This document shows positions 44,320 to 55,999 of a stretch of DNA of 64,000 nucleotides, one piece after another. The position numbers and the translations under genes are program-made. Each line of letters opens with the position of its first letter. Position 1 is the stretch's first letter. The notes below the pieces were generated by a model. The model was given only the letters and a program-made list of their open reading frames with translations, did not search any database and was not told where the DNA came from. The DNA lies in NCBI RefSeq assembly GCF_043290135.1, contig NC_134710.1, forward strand, positions 456,134,376 through 456,198,375. The letters are read 5' to 3'. This DNA comes from Rhipicephalus microplus. Taxonomy: Eukaryota > Arthropoda > Arachnida > Ixodida > Ixodidae.

Positions 44320-45320
44320 GCGTTTTTAGACGCAGAAACAGTAATGAATATTATAAGAAGTATAGCCGCTTTATGTGCAACTACACAAGGCTAAGTAGTA
44401 GATAAAAGCTGGGAAAACATGAGCACAACAAATTAACATTCACTACAAGCTAAGTAACTTATAACAAAAGAATTAGACATTCTATCAGTTGACTCTTCAG
44501 TCATGAAATGTTTGCCAACGCCTTCAACATTTGCCATCGGCCGAGTCTTTCGACACAATAAAAAATTTTCAGATCTCGCTTAGTCGCCCGAGGTCGGGGC
44601 ACAAACCAAAGCTAGTTGGCACTGGCTAGTCTGTGCTTTACTAGGCACACGTTCATTCTCATGCTTATGCACAAAATCTTCACGTGATCACATTGCGATT
44701 CAATATTATCGGCTAGGTATCGATCGGGTTCCCTTAGCCATCGCTTCGCAATCAAAGTACAAAGTAATTTCTTTCACAAAATAAACAATTGACGTAATTT
44801 GCATTTTCGTCAATGGTCTCGATTAGCTTGCGTATCATGGTAACCTATGCGTATTTTGCTAATCAATGGGGTTAGCACAAGTTAGCTGTGTCTTAATTAT
44901 CATTTGTCTAAGCTCACGTACCTTATATTGCTGGGCATGAATAGGCATACGAGAATCTCCACTCGCCGTAATTAGGGTTTGTTATGTTGGGATTTCATTC
45001 GCCCATATATGCGCAGGTAATTAGATTTTAAGGAGCTTAACAGGGCTTTGAAAGCCTCGTATAAGGTACAATGGTTTAGCTAAGCACACTTGTTCCTAAT
45101 TTTTCTTGACGCTACAGTCACATGAGCATGTTCATAGTTTCTTCTCTACGTCAAGGACTGGTGGAACAGCGGGATAACAGCGTGGCTGTAAAGAAAAAAT
45201 TGAATACGTGGTGGCCTTTTGAAAATTGTCCGATGCGTTGGGCAGTGTTTTTTTTCTGATGCAATAAATGTGTCATTGCCATATAATTCACGAATGACAA
45301 GCCACTTTAAAGCTACAACT
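44320..45320. other. No supported gene
   Basis: AT-rich sequence with no open frame of note, no transposon ends and no repeats apart from short A/T runs. Confidence 0.4.
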
Positions 45321-45323
45321 CAC

Positions 45324-45548
45324 CGGTGTTATCGCCGTTGATGACGATGGCTGAAAGATCAAGCGAAGTCTTCAACTTTTTTCTTTCACGAAGGGGAAAG
45401 CCGAGAGGCATGTCGTAGAAGACAAAAGAACTAAACGCCGATGTCCCTGAATGCTGAATGTGATGTGAACCGTTTTCAGTCATGTTCACCACGCTGGCGT
45501 TAAGTTGGTTCACTACATGGTAGTAGAAATTGTCAGTTGCCGCACATT
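45324..45548 (-). CDS. Coding exon of an unrecognised, possibly secreted or membrane protein
   Basis: An acceptor with a good pyrimidine tract (ttgtttttttcgctctaag) and a strong donor (gtgagt) bound a 225-nt open frame. It reads CAATDNFYYHVVNQLNASVV, then NMTENGSHHIQHSGTSAFSS, then FVFYDMPLGFPLRERKKLKT and SLDLSAIVINGDNT. Sequons NAS and NMT and the overall pattern suggest an extracellular beta-rich domain. It starts and ends in phase 1. I cannot name the family. Confidence 0.5.
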
Positions 45549-46966
45549 CTTAGAGCGAAAAAAACAATCACCAATTGCACATTGTGGAGGTGTGATAATT
45601 CCCTATATTTGAGCGATTGGAAAAAAATTGCCTTTTTAGGACTTTTTTCCAAATTTAGTAGAAAATATAAAAATGCCATAGACCAATATTTCATTGCCCT
45701 ATAGTAATAGAATATTGTCAAGTGTCAAAAGCAACAATTTTATTACGTGAATAGCACAAATGAAATGCTTTTTTATTTTCACGAACAAATGTGGCATTTA
45801 CCAGATCCAAGACAAGTTAGAAGCATCATGGCCAACTCAGTTAGTTCTCTTTGAATGACTGTGGTTTCTAGAAATGTTCGGGCAGATAGAAAAAACTCCA
45901 GACATGCCTGTTTTGACGTAGCTTCGACTTAAATACAATGGTGTAGATGGTATAGAGATGTAGTTCAAACTTTTATTCATAGTCAGAATCACTGGCTTCG
46001 TCATGTTAAGATGTCACATAAGGAAAAGCGTAGCTGCTGTTGCAATTCTTACAGTCACCGAATCTCCATTTTCCACTAGTGGTCTCGTCAATCATGAATT
46101 GCATCCACAAACCAGAAATCCGCCCAACCATTACAGAATCTGCTTGAACACATCTTTTTAGGTAGACTTTTGCCACGGTTCCCAGAACTGTATGAGGGAA
46201 AGTCCAAACTGAACATTAACACGTACCAAAACATCAGAAATCGTCCGCAACCACACCACACCCGAAAGACGAAGCTACGCAACGAATCATGCTAGGTGAT
46301 GCTGCAGCTGACTTTGTGTGATGTCGATAGCGAGTGTTCAGACGTAGTTCGGTGTTTTGGTATCATTTGGGATGTTTTACTTTCACGTTCAACGCTGGAT
46401 GTGGCCGAGCTTTATTTCCATGCGTTCAGCCCACGAAAATTCTGGCAAAATTCTCCAACTGAGCAGAAACAACGAAAATAGTTTTTCAGAGTTTCCTGTT
46501 TCTTTTCGCACTTGCGATCTCTAGTGGTGGCACATGATGAGGCGGAAGGAAAGAGCATGTTTTCGGTTGATTCACAGGTGTCTGGAACCACGGTTTTAAT
46601 TAGAGCATATTCGCATGGTGTGAAAAATTACTGCGTTTATTTAGTGAAGATGCAAAATAAGTACGCGGTAAGTACAGGTTCTGTCAAGCATCCTAAAATA
46701 CCTTAGAACAAAAATAGGAAAGGAATTCCAAAAGTTGCCAAATGAATTTAAAATTTGCGGAGTTATGCGGGTATGGTAAAAAAAATTAGTCATACTACAT
46801 GCTAAAAACCCACTGCAGTTTGAGATTATGAAACGGTAGCATCTAGCAGTTTTTAAGATTGGATAAAGCTTCACTAAAAAAAGCAGCAAGGCACAAAACT
46901 TAGTACCAATAGCCGCAACATCAGACGAGCAGAATGACGTCAATTCTACAGACAACAGTCAAAGGG

Positions 46967-47171
46967 GATTAGTTTTCTCGACTTCGTTGATGCCAGTGTG
47001 GTGGGTGTATTATTGCGAAAGTATAATTCCAACCACAAGCCGCGCAAACACACAACGTTGGTTGAAGATTGACCTAACGACGCTGATTCCTTCTGAACGT
47101 CTTGGAAGAATATGGCAGTTGCACTTAGGTTAGCATTGGGGTAGATTTGAAAAAAAAGGCCAATACTTAAG
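46967..47171 (-). CDS. Probable coding exon upstream in the same minus-strand gene
   Basis: After acceptor acttttgctccttttag the frame reads LSIGLFFQIYPNANLSATAI, then FFQDVQKESASLGQSSTNVV, then CLRGLWLELYFRNNTPTTLA. It contains sequons NLS and NNT. The 3' boundary is unclear: weak gt sites lie just before an in-frame stop. The similar composition to 45324-45548 suggests the same protein, but I could not find a junction with matching phase. Confidence 0.35.
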
Positions 47172-47479
47172 CTAAAAGGAGCAAAAGTGGGCACGTCATT
47201 TTACTTTCAAGCGAAATTTTTTGTCCTTCACACAAAATAATTGATATAACCCTATATAGGCACGAAATTGAGTACACCTAGCATATTACGTTTTTTCTTG
47301 CTTGCTCTCCGATTCGCAGGTTATTTGATAAAAATAATAAATTATTTCACTTTTGTGCACGGAGATAACATTTTCCACAGTACGGACTGTTTTTGCTAAT
47401 GTAATGGCCAAAAACACTATAGGAACATAGAATGTTGAAGCTGCTTTTTTTAATTTTGTTAAAGCTATCGTCGAGATTT

Positions 47480-48840
47480 GTACAAAGGCATAATAATTTC
47501 AGTCCTGCTTAACGTACCGACCTTTGTTCAGAAATGATTTGTTCAGCGTCAGTTCTGTGAGAGGTAAAGAGGCTGTCATCTCTTTACCGCGCCGCGTTTC
47601 CCGGCAACAAGACTCTGGCGTTGAGCATTGTGCTACAAATACTAGCGTTTCCTGACGTGCGCGCATCTCTCCGTCTTCTCCAATATAATTCTCAAATACA
47701 GAAGTTCTCAAATATATATAGTTCTCAAATATAGCATTTTAAAAAAATATAAAGTTGTGCACCAGAAATTTTGGTCTCCTGACAAGTTCAGAAAGTAGCC
47801 AATTTGGCGCAAACCAGCCACTAATCGCAATCCTCGTTGCGCTATTTCACCTTTCGGCACCGTCACTGAATTTGGGAGGGGGGGGGGGTTTATTATTTTG
47901 CAATTAGGCCGCTTTTTGTATCTCAAAGTTACAATGGGTTCTTCACTGGAAGGACTTGATTTTGCCTTTTTAACCAAACCACATACCTTCATATTTAAAA
48001 AAATTCTAACTTCCTAATTACTAATTGAAACGATGTCTGTAGCCATCCTACAATTACTTAGGTCACAATGTAAGTAACTGTGAAGGCATCACACAAAAAT
48101 CACATTTCCCTGATTAATCGAGAATTTCGGAACCATTTCATGAGATGCCCTGCATACATAACAGAAATACACATATTCATACAGAACCTCAACGTGACGG
48201 CAAAAGCACAACCTGAAGACTCAAATAATTCTTATCGCAATAAAAGAAAACCTTTAAGTTTTCAATTTGTAAATTCGACGCCTTAGTAAGCTATGACACC
48301 CACTCCAAGGAATCAACGGACGCTGAGATGGTTTTGGCAATTTTCTACAAACACATTTGTAAGGTAATCAATTTTCAGTGGTTATTTAGGGACCGATTTA
48401 GCTCTCTACGTAAACTCAGTAACTTATTACAACGCTTTAATGCCGCCGATCGCTGCAGATCAGTGGAAATCGTTTTGACTCAGCCAAACGCGTTTTCAGC
48501 CTCCCATTTACAGAGCGACATGATCTAGCTGGTTGACGAGGTCGAAGCACCCAAGCATTCATGTCACCATGGCTGCTTTCTGATCGGCTCACATGGGCTG
48601 TCCAATGTGCAGAATTAAGATTACCCAATAGGGTGGCGCATCTGTCGTAGGAGATATGAACCACACCACAACGTTCGTCTCTGTTGCTAGAAGCCTTGGT
48701 GCTGCCTTGCGCACTCTAGGATAGCTTCAGAAACTGTGCGCAAGCTCTTGGTGTGTCATTTTGGAGCTATAGATTGGTTAAAGCTCTAATACTCGAGCGC
48801 ATTCAAGAGGGCTCTGCGATGGACAGCGACAATAGCTTGC
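47480..48840. other. No supported gene
   Basis: A minus-strand frame at 47708-47992 crosses a G10-11 run (C-run on the minus strand) and has no domain. The segment 48430-48680 is locally GC-richer but featureless. Confidence 0.3.
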
Positions 48841-48962
48841 CTCATCAGTTGAGGAGGCCCGGCAGAAGGGAGCAGGAGGGTATAATATAATTGCCCGTAG
48901 CGGCCTTTGTACAAGGCATGTAACTAAATTTCTTGTGCCAAAGTTTTGTAGATAATCCTGAC

Positions 48963-49046
48963 TTAACGGTCACAATACTTCCAAAAAACGTTACAGGGTT
49001 CCCTAAAATACACGGTCCACCATGCTTTATTGCTTTTCTGTTTCTT
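48963..49046 (-). CDS. Possible coding exon, unrecognised
   Basis: Acceptor gatttctattgcaag (an NAGNAG-type site) precedes KKQKSNKAWWTVYFREPCNV and FWKYCDR, then TAA. The aromatic and cysteine-rich composition looks coding. It enters in phase 0, the phase in which the exon at 49240 ends. The 3' boundary is not settled. Confidence 0.3.
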   Translation of the reverse strand, partial: KKQKSNKAWWTVYFREPCNVFWKYCDR

Positions 49047-49239
49047 CTTGCAATAGAAATCATGTCACTTAAAGTGTAAAACCTTGCAGTGATTTCTAAG
49101 CAATGAGAGCAGAAAGATTCGAAGCAGAATTTGTCGATCTACGTTAAGTTCTCCACGTGGTGTAGGTAGAGGTGCAGTTTCTATATATACATCTATACAG
49201 ACCCATATACGCGATGTGCGAAACATCACTGGTATTTAC

Positions 49240-49306
49240 CTCAATTACTATCTTAGCGGGTTTGATTTTCATATTCGGTGCTGCATTCTCTATGCGATTA
49301 GTTGAG
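49240..49306 (-). CDS. Possible coding exon, unrecognised
   Basis: This 67-nt segment lies between acceptor ggatatccatttgcag and donor gtaaat. It reads STNRIENAAPNMKIKPAKIV plus IE and ends in phase 0. It is likely part of the same gene as 45324-45548 because of strand and proximity; this is inference. Confidence 0.3.
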
Positions 49307-50111
49307 CTGCAAATGGATATCCAGAGAGCGTAAACACGCAACAAAACCCCAGACCTGTGCGGAAGGCGCAGCACAGCCACAGCAAAATCTAGAAGAGCAG
49401 CCTTTTAGAGTCTTTTTCAAAAAACTCATTGAGTAACTGCTGCAAGCCCACATGCCTGATGCCCACTACGGCATTAATTTTAAACACTTTTGAAGGTAGA
49501 AGGCCGGCATTTGCTATGCTATTTCTGGCAATCTTCTGAGAAGCGTGGTATCGGCTAAATTATTGCGAGGAATTTTGTGCGAATTGTTCATGCAGTGGCT
49601 GACGACGATAACGACTTATGCCTGAATGAGTGTGTGCCACAGTTTGAAGAAGATTTTGTAGTTAAATCGAGCTCTGTACGACCCACTCGTTTCGCTATTC
49701 GCATTGTTCGTGGACTGGTTGTTCTTTCGCTGTATTAAAACATTTTATAAGTCCTATTAACGCGCTGTTTTTCCCAACATCAACCCTGTCTAAGGTAAGA
49801 TTGACAAAAAGTTCCAAATTCTCTCTGCTAGGAAAAGCCTATCGGCCTCAAGTCGGGGATCATCGACTCTGTTTTCTGATGAAGACTCAAGCTACAAAGT
49901 CGTCCTACGACGTCTACCAACCGGTAATGACGTTTCGAATTCACTTTTCCTCCATGAGTACTGGTGTGGTAGACGATACCCAGCCCCCGATTTCCGTGAC
50001 GCTCTTCTGGAAGTACTGACTACTGCCGGTATTGTAGTTGTAGGCCATTGTCAAATGAGCCGCGTATGAATGGTTACCAGTGCAAGTAGAATTGAAAGCA
50101 GGAACTTGTCG

Positions 50112-50291
50112 CTCATGGCGGACTACGTGGAAAAGGGCGTAAATACAGGGTGATATATCCGGAGACTAAGAATATTAGGCTAAAGCTGCTATGGTTTTCG
50201 CCTCATGGCGAACTACATGAAAAATGGCGTTAATACAGGGTGATATATCCGGAGACTAAGAATATTAAGCTAAATCTGCTATGGTTTTTGC
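50112..50291 (+). repeat. Tandem duplication, 90-bp unit, two copies
   Basis: ctcatggcg.actac.tg.aaa..ggcgt.aatacagggtgatatatccggagactaagaatatta..ctaaa.ctgctatggttttcg-like sequence occurs at 50112 and 50202. Over 90% of positions agree, so it is young. It directly precedes the LINE remnant. Confidence 0.85.
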
Positions 50292-50479
50292 CTCACAGGG
50301 AAACTAGACGTGTGTAAGAGGCGTTGCAAGCTTATGCGCTCGTGAAGTCCATAGAATGAGAGACATGGAGATGTGCTGGTATGGAGCAACGGATGACAAC
50401 AAACCAGGCTGTGGCCTTAGAACTCGAGGATGGCGTCACTGTCAGCTCAATATGACACATTAAGACCATCTTTGGTCAC

Positions 50480-51850
50480 CAGTGGCTAGTGATCAGTTCT
50501 GGCAGGGCTGCACTCTGTCTTAGTTGCAAGCGAGTGGGACACGTTCGTCGACATTGCCAAACAACTTGGTGCTTCCAGCGCCATCACTTCGGTCATCTTT
50601 CGGATGCTTGCACGGCGACCTACCCAAGCAAGCGGCGCTCTGTCCAGTCTAGCACAGAAGAGCCTCGTCTCCACCACCTAATTGATGCCACAAAAGCCAT
50701 TGATTCATCGAGAGAGGCAGTGGGTGGAAGCAGAGAAAATGACAAGTTCGCCATCGAGCCCATGCCAGACAGTCACAATGGCGCTGCTAAACGCGCATGT
50801 GTCAATCAATGACACCCACGAACAATATGCTGTCAGAGAACGTGGCTCGGAAAAACCACAGGGAAAGCCTCCTTATTAAGAAGTTGTAGAAGAGGCTGTG
50901 AATAGCTGCCAGCCAAGGATACGCCCTGCGCCAGTGAGTGCCGAAGCAAAAGTGGTCGAGTCAGATGAAGCGGAACACGACTCATCATTTGGACAGTGGG
51001 TTGTGCCTCTTGGAAGTTGTGGTGGAATGCGCTGCCTGCATCAGCGTACTCAAGAAAGTGCCCCAAAAAAGTGCAAGAGAGGAAAAGCCACAAGTTTGCC
51101 TGTGGCAAAAGGGAATCAACAAAAACTTCAATTAAACAAAATGGCTGCTCTACATACCTTCCTCCTGTGTGTAGCGGCATTCAACGTACGTGGCTTAAGA
51201 GATGTAAGGCGTCAGTGGCAGGTAAACCACGTGCTTACCCAACAAGACGTTGATGTTGTAGTGGTGCAAGAAACAAAGATTTTGTCAGCTCGAGATGTAA
51301 GCTCTGCACTGACCAACTTTTACATATTACAATTTGTACAGTAGCCACGTACGTTGTGCTTCCACTGGATGCTTCTTATTAGTTAGAAATCAGCGGGGTT
51401 ACTCTTTGGTGTCGCTGCATATTGATAGGGAAAGTCGTCTTAATTGCTGTGACATCTCGTTTTATTCAAAAATTTGAAGTTTGTGTTTATGTTCCCTCAA
51501 AAGAGAATGAAAGGAATGCTTTCTTCTTGTCTTTAGCTCCGTTGCTAAACACTGACAGATAATGCATTGTGGTAAGGGGTGTTTATTTGTGTTTGTGACC
51601 TCAGTGATCCCTTATATTTATATGTTCGTTACAATGCGAGTGCCACTTTACTGCAACAAATAGTTAATGACCCTAATCTGAACGATATGGGAGAGCATGC
51701 GCCTGCCTCACTTAGGTTTACGAACTTTCAAGGGATATCTCATGCTCGGCTCAATCGTTTGTATGTATCTAGAAACCTAGGGTCTCACAATCCCAGCTAT
51801 TATGTACGGCCTATACTTTGCATAGATCATTGTTTAGTGGCAGTTTGATG
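50480..51850 (+). mobile_element. LINE (non-LTR retrotransposon) fragment: ORF1 zinc knuckles and APE endonuclease
   Basis: ORF1 end: CLSCKRVGHVRRHC near 50517-50558 has the C-x2-C-x4-H-x4-C spacing. A second knuckle (WCFQRHHFGHLSDAC) has lost one cysteine. ORF2 endonuclease start: AAFNVRGLRDVRRQWQVNHV near 51176-51235, then DVDVVVVQETKI with the metal-binding Glu. Its end: LRFTNFQGISHARLNRLYVS and then IDHCLVAV, with the final catalytic Asp-His, near 51706-51848. The middle (51345-51578) is scrambled by stops and shifts, and reverse transcriptase is missing. The combination matches abundant tick LINEs as I recall them. Confidence 0.75.
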
Positions 51851-52418
51851 GGGTGCTGGAAGTGAAGTCGGTAAGCGAAAGCGACGACAATGCTTTCTTC
51901 ACTTTTCTCCTGCCCATCTTCTGCACTTGCTGTCCGTGCCCATCCTTGTGTCTATTCACCTGACATCACAATACATCATTTTGTAGAAGTTTTCCTAGTT
52001 TTCGCACTCTCTTGTGTAAATACAACCTCACAAACAAGCCAGATCTTCCCTATTCGTGCAATCCGGGAGTAATGTGGAAAGAATCACATCGCTGCATATC
52101 CTTCAGAGTGAAACGAAATTTGAAAGCAAGTAACGGCATTTAGGCACTACAGTATAAAGCGATAATTCGTGAACGGTGGCACCTGTGCTCTTCCATAGGT
52201 TGCAAACAAACAATTTTTAATCCCAAACACGATGACATAATCTGCAAGCAAACGCAGTTGAGGTAACTACAACTGTGGTCATCATTTACCTCTGCTTCAC
52301 CCGAACGTACCCTAGACGGAGCTGTGTAAACCTTCACATAGAGGATCGGGTGATAACTTCTTTTCTTGGCTCTTGTTTAGGATGTCGGTAACCAAATATT
52401 ACAAACAAAAGCACAGTA

Positions 52419-53384
52419 TTGCCTAGCAACAGTCACAGAACTCCCCCTGAAGATGCACGCACACAGTGGATCTTTCTTAGGGCTCTATTCTCGGCAGCGG
52501 CAGCATTTTGCGGCTTCCTCGTATTGCAGTATCCATGCGGTGCCGCATCCCGGAACGTGAGACCGCTCACAATAACGAGCGGAAGGCTCCCACACCCGGA
52601 GAGGAAAAATGCTGTGCGTCATTATACTCTGACTTGCCACCTCACAAGCGTCACGGTGCCATCTGCCCGGAGCTCTTTCTTTACATCCAGTCTTCGACGA
52701 ATACTCCCCACGGTTGCCTCGTGTTGGTTTAGTGGAGCCCCGTACACGAAGAAAACCACCGAAAGACTAATCGTTCCACCAGTCGGTTTACTGCTTGCCG
52801 GTCCTCGCGGAGCAGATGCGATGAGCCTCTTTAAAAGCAACCTGAAATCTATTGGCAGCCCTATTGGTTCTCCTGCCGCTTATCTCAATGTTACGGCCAG
52901 TAGCGCACCAATATGCTGCATTAGCTACGAGGAGGACCAGACAGAATGTCTCATGCCGCTTTGCAAGCGCTCAGGTGCTACGGGCCTGGCGCACATCTTG
53001 TGCCTGGAACAATGGCGGAACGCCCAGAACGTGGACCACTGCGACCGTTGCCATCACCACTTTCCCACCGTCGCCCAAGCCACCTGCGTTCGTCAGTTCG
53101 ACTACTGGGCTTTGCCCAGTGACTCGCCATAAGATGTGCAAGGAGACCGCTTCTGCTTCGCACTTATGACGCTATTGGCCACCCTCGGCAGTTTCTTTTG
53201 TGTCTTCGACACGTTCGAGCAAGCGCTGAAAGGCCGCATCATGGGAGAGATCAGCGTGGTCACTCTAGCTGGCCTTTTGATTACTGCCTTGTGTTGGTGC
53301 GTTTTCATGGTGCACTTCCGATTGCTGTGCTTTCGCTCTATGGCAAACACGGAATTCGATGCGAAAAATTTTGGTACAGCTTAG
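52419..53384 (+). pseudogene. MARCH-type RING-CH E3 ligase, intronless decayed copy
   Basis: One frame runs from 52419 to a TAA at 53130-53132 and continues in the same frame to 53384. The RING-CH domain is at 52914-53075: CCISYEEDQTECLMPLCKRS, then HILCLEQW and CDRCHHHF. Two zinc ligands are gone: the second cysteine is Ser (AGC, 52923) and the fourth is Arg (in LCKRS). After the stop, two hydrophobic segments (FCFALMTLLATLGSFFCVF and ISVVTLAGLLITALCWCVFM) are the membrane helices expected after the RING-CH domain in MARCH2/3-like ligases. The N-terminal 130 residues are not family-like, and the original start is uncertain because another frame (52508-52732) is also open. Absence of introns suggests a retrocopy. 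Confidence 0.65.
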
Positions 53385-53965
53385 TGCAGTGCAGGAGTAT
53401 AGACTAGCCAGGAGTGCGGGTGGCCAGCAGGAGAGCTCGCGGGAGGAGGCGGACATCTGAGCTGCAAGCGTCACCAAGACAGAGCACACAATGCAGAAAA
53501 ATGAGTGAGTCGGCGGACGTCTGCCATTGGATCATCACCTGAATCCTTTGTCGGAGAACCCTCCTTCCACGCTTCAGCAATCTATATTCGCGGATTTCCC
53601 GTAGAGGTAGTAATATTGCTGGTTGTGTTATTCAGCCTTGATCATGTTTGCGTAATCATATATCAGATAACCTGTTTCTCAGCCTTGATCATATAGCCTG
53701 AACTGTGGGTGAACTACTTTATTCCGAAAGTTTCGAGCTGCAAAGTATCTTGTTTTATGATGTTCTTACTGAATTCGTTTATTAAAATAATTCTTTTCTT
53801 TTAAAACCGCACTATCACTTCAGCTCTTCGTACCCTTTTAGGCATAATTAAAAAGAATTTTGGTAAGGTGTTTAGATCATACCAGTACTTCTTGATAAAC
53901 CTTTTTGCGTCTAAGTCAAAGATAACGTGTTCGTCTATGAGGAGTGCAGTCATCTTGCTTGCGAC

Positions 53966-54165
53966 CAGTGTTGGCGGTAACGCGTTAACAGGAACGGCAT
54001 TACCAGTGATGCATTGATTTGTTTTTTAATAACCTACTAGCGTACTTATTACTATTTCGGAACTGTAACGGGTGCTTGCACTTGTTGCTACGATATGGGC
54101 GGAAACGCGTAAACAGTAATGGCGTTATCAGTAATGCGTTGTTATATTTCAATCTCCTAGTAAGA
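53966..54165 (+). repeat. Duplicated transposon-like end, GGCGGTAACGCG type
   Basis: cagtgttggcggtaacgcgt (53966) and a related gatatgggcggaaacgcgta (54092) each continue with aacag.aa.ggc.tta.cagt.atgc.ttg. The two copies lie about 120 bp apart. Sequences of the form GGCGGTAACGCGTTAC recur at the ends of arthropod repeats. Confidence 0.5.
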
Positions 54166-54173
54166 TGGAATTA

Positions 54174-54206
54174 CTATCGAACAACGCCTGAAGCGTTGTT
54201 CGATAG
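54174..54206. repeat. Perfect hairpin, 14-bp stem, 5-nt loop
   Basis: CTATCGAACAACGC, loop CTGAA, GCGTTGTTCGATAG. It is followed by two copies of gtttgttcgaaacgctgt (from 54208), which contain the same core in another arrangement. Confidence 0.8.
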
Positions 54207-54299
54207 AGTTTGTTCGAAACGCTGTTGTAGCGTTTGTTCGAAACGCTGTGAAAACGGCAATAGCACAGGCCGGCGCAGCCAGGCCGAAAAACAAAACAC

Positions 54300-55230
54300 A
54301 AATAAACAAACCCAATGAATGGTTCGCGGCAATATAATATATTTCCTGCTAATTTCTCACGTAACCTTTATTGTTCCCACTGCTACTTGTGACTGGTAGC
54401 ACACTACTTTATGTTTGCGATACTCTTCCTCTTGCTATGAAAGAATTCCTTCTTGTTATTTGTATGGTGTGTCCTTGACGTTTACGCATGAGTATTACCT
54501 GGCAATGAATCATTTGGTACTTGCAAGTGCATCTTTGTTCGTTGGTTGGTTTCACAATCATCATAACACCCGGCATGTTTGAACAAGCGGGACGGAGTTA
54601 GACTTGAAGGTGTGGCGTAAAAAAGCACATTTTATTCCACATAATGATAAAAGTAACAAAAACCCATAAAATAGGTACAGGGAGAAGAAGAGAAACAACT
54701 GGAACCACCTAAACAAAATATACGTTCTATGACGGCGACGCTGTACTTGCACCCATTGACAAATGTAAGCATGCGTATATACGCAACTACAATAAAGGCT
54801 CCGCTGGTTGACAACTTTAGGCGAAAAATAAAGATATCTGCCCTAAAAGGGAACAAGGCTGCACTTTCTTTTGGCTCTGCGCGGAACTTTATTTATTATG
54901 GTTTCAGACTTCGTTGCTTCTTTGATAGCGAAAAAGTGCTGGCCGTAGACCCGCCTATGCATTCTCACCGGCAGAAAGAATTTCTCTGGCGAAACAGCGG
55001 AAGTAGTTGCGCCGTGCACGCAAACATTGAGCATTGAGCCTCTTCGGCGAACCTCATCAGATTTACTTCATAATAAAGAACCTGTCTAGCAAGCCCGAGG
55101 TTGTACAAAGCAAATGTGTACCGGGCATCTCTGAAAAAGCAAGCACTTTTGCGCTGCGTTGATATACTGGTGCAAACAAAGGTTAGTCAGTTTACGGGAT
55201 ACACTGTAAGCAAGAATATGTCCAGCTGGG
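54300..55230. other. No supported gene
   Basis: AT-rich sequence. Overlapping open frames on both strands between 54561 and 55037 have no recognisable motif. Confidence 0.35.
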
Positions 55231-55239
55231 AGAGATCGG

Positions 55240-55790
55240 GGAATGATTTGCCCACTCTGCTCCGGTGGTCTCATTTACATTGGATTGTACCGTAGCAAAT
55301 ACTCTCGTTCTCTTCCGTTTCCTTCTAGTGAGAAACGGACGACGGAAACCGGAGGAAAACGGGAAAATCCTCTGATTATGCTTCCTTGGTTGCCACGAAA
55401 ATGCTCCGGCACATCGCTTTTGCCCCGGTGGATGTCCCGCCCCGCAATTGCTCCACCTCATTGCTTAGCGACATTCAGTGGCTGTTAAAGGAGGGGCGTA
55501 GGCAGCCTGGTCACCAGGAAGCCGTTCCCCACAAACCAACATGGCGTAGACCAAGCCGGTTCAGTGAGGATTGTGCGAAGTGTTCGGCCGCGTTTGAGAA
55601 AAAGAAGTTGTTCTGTGCACCTTTAAGTATCAGAAGCCACTGCAAGCAGCAACGAAGATTCTCATTGACAGCAGGAAGTTGTGGGAACCTTGATCATGTG
55701 ATGGTTCCGAGCAGTGAACGACACATTCTGATCTCGCGATTCGTGAACGACTCCGCGGTTGCTGTTGCTGTGTGAAACAGGTGAGTGAAC
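55240..55790 (+). promoter_or_regulatory. CpG-rich block ending in a strong donor, possible first exon or promoter
   Basis: The stretch is GC- and CpG-richer than its surroundings, with an ETS-like ccggaggaaaac and an ATGGCG near 55542 that meets a stop at once. A consensus donor (gaaacag/gtgagtg) follows at about 55780. This could be an untranslated first exon of a plus-strand gene that leaves the window or has long introns. No coding exon downstream could be linked. Confidence 0.3.
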
Positions 55791-55999
55791 TCTTCTTGAA
55801 CAATCTGTGTTATTCTTGTCACGTAGTTCTAAGATAGATAATGTTTGGTTTATAAGCAAACAGGTTATTAATAGTAGGCGAATTTTACTGGACATCAGTG
55901 CGCGACAGTGGAAGTTCTGATTATTCGTTATTTAGCCTACGACTCTCTTTCTTAACATATCTTAGATAATTTTAGTTACAACACTGTAATATTTGCAGC

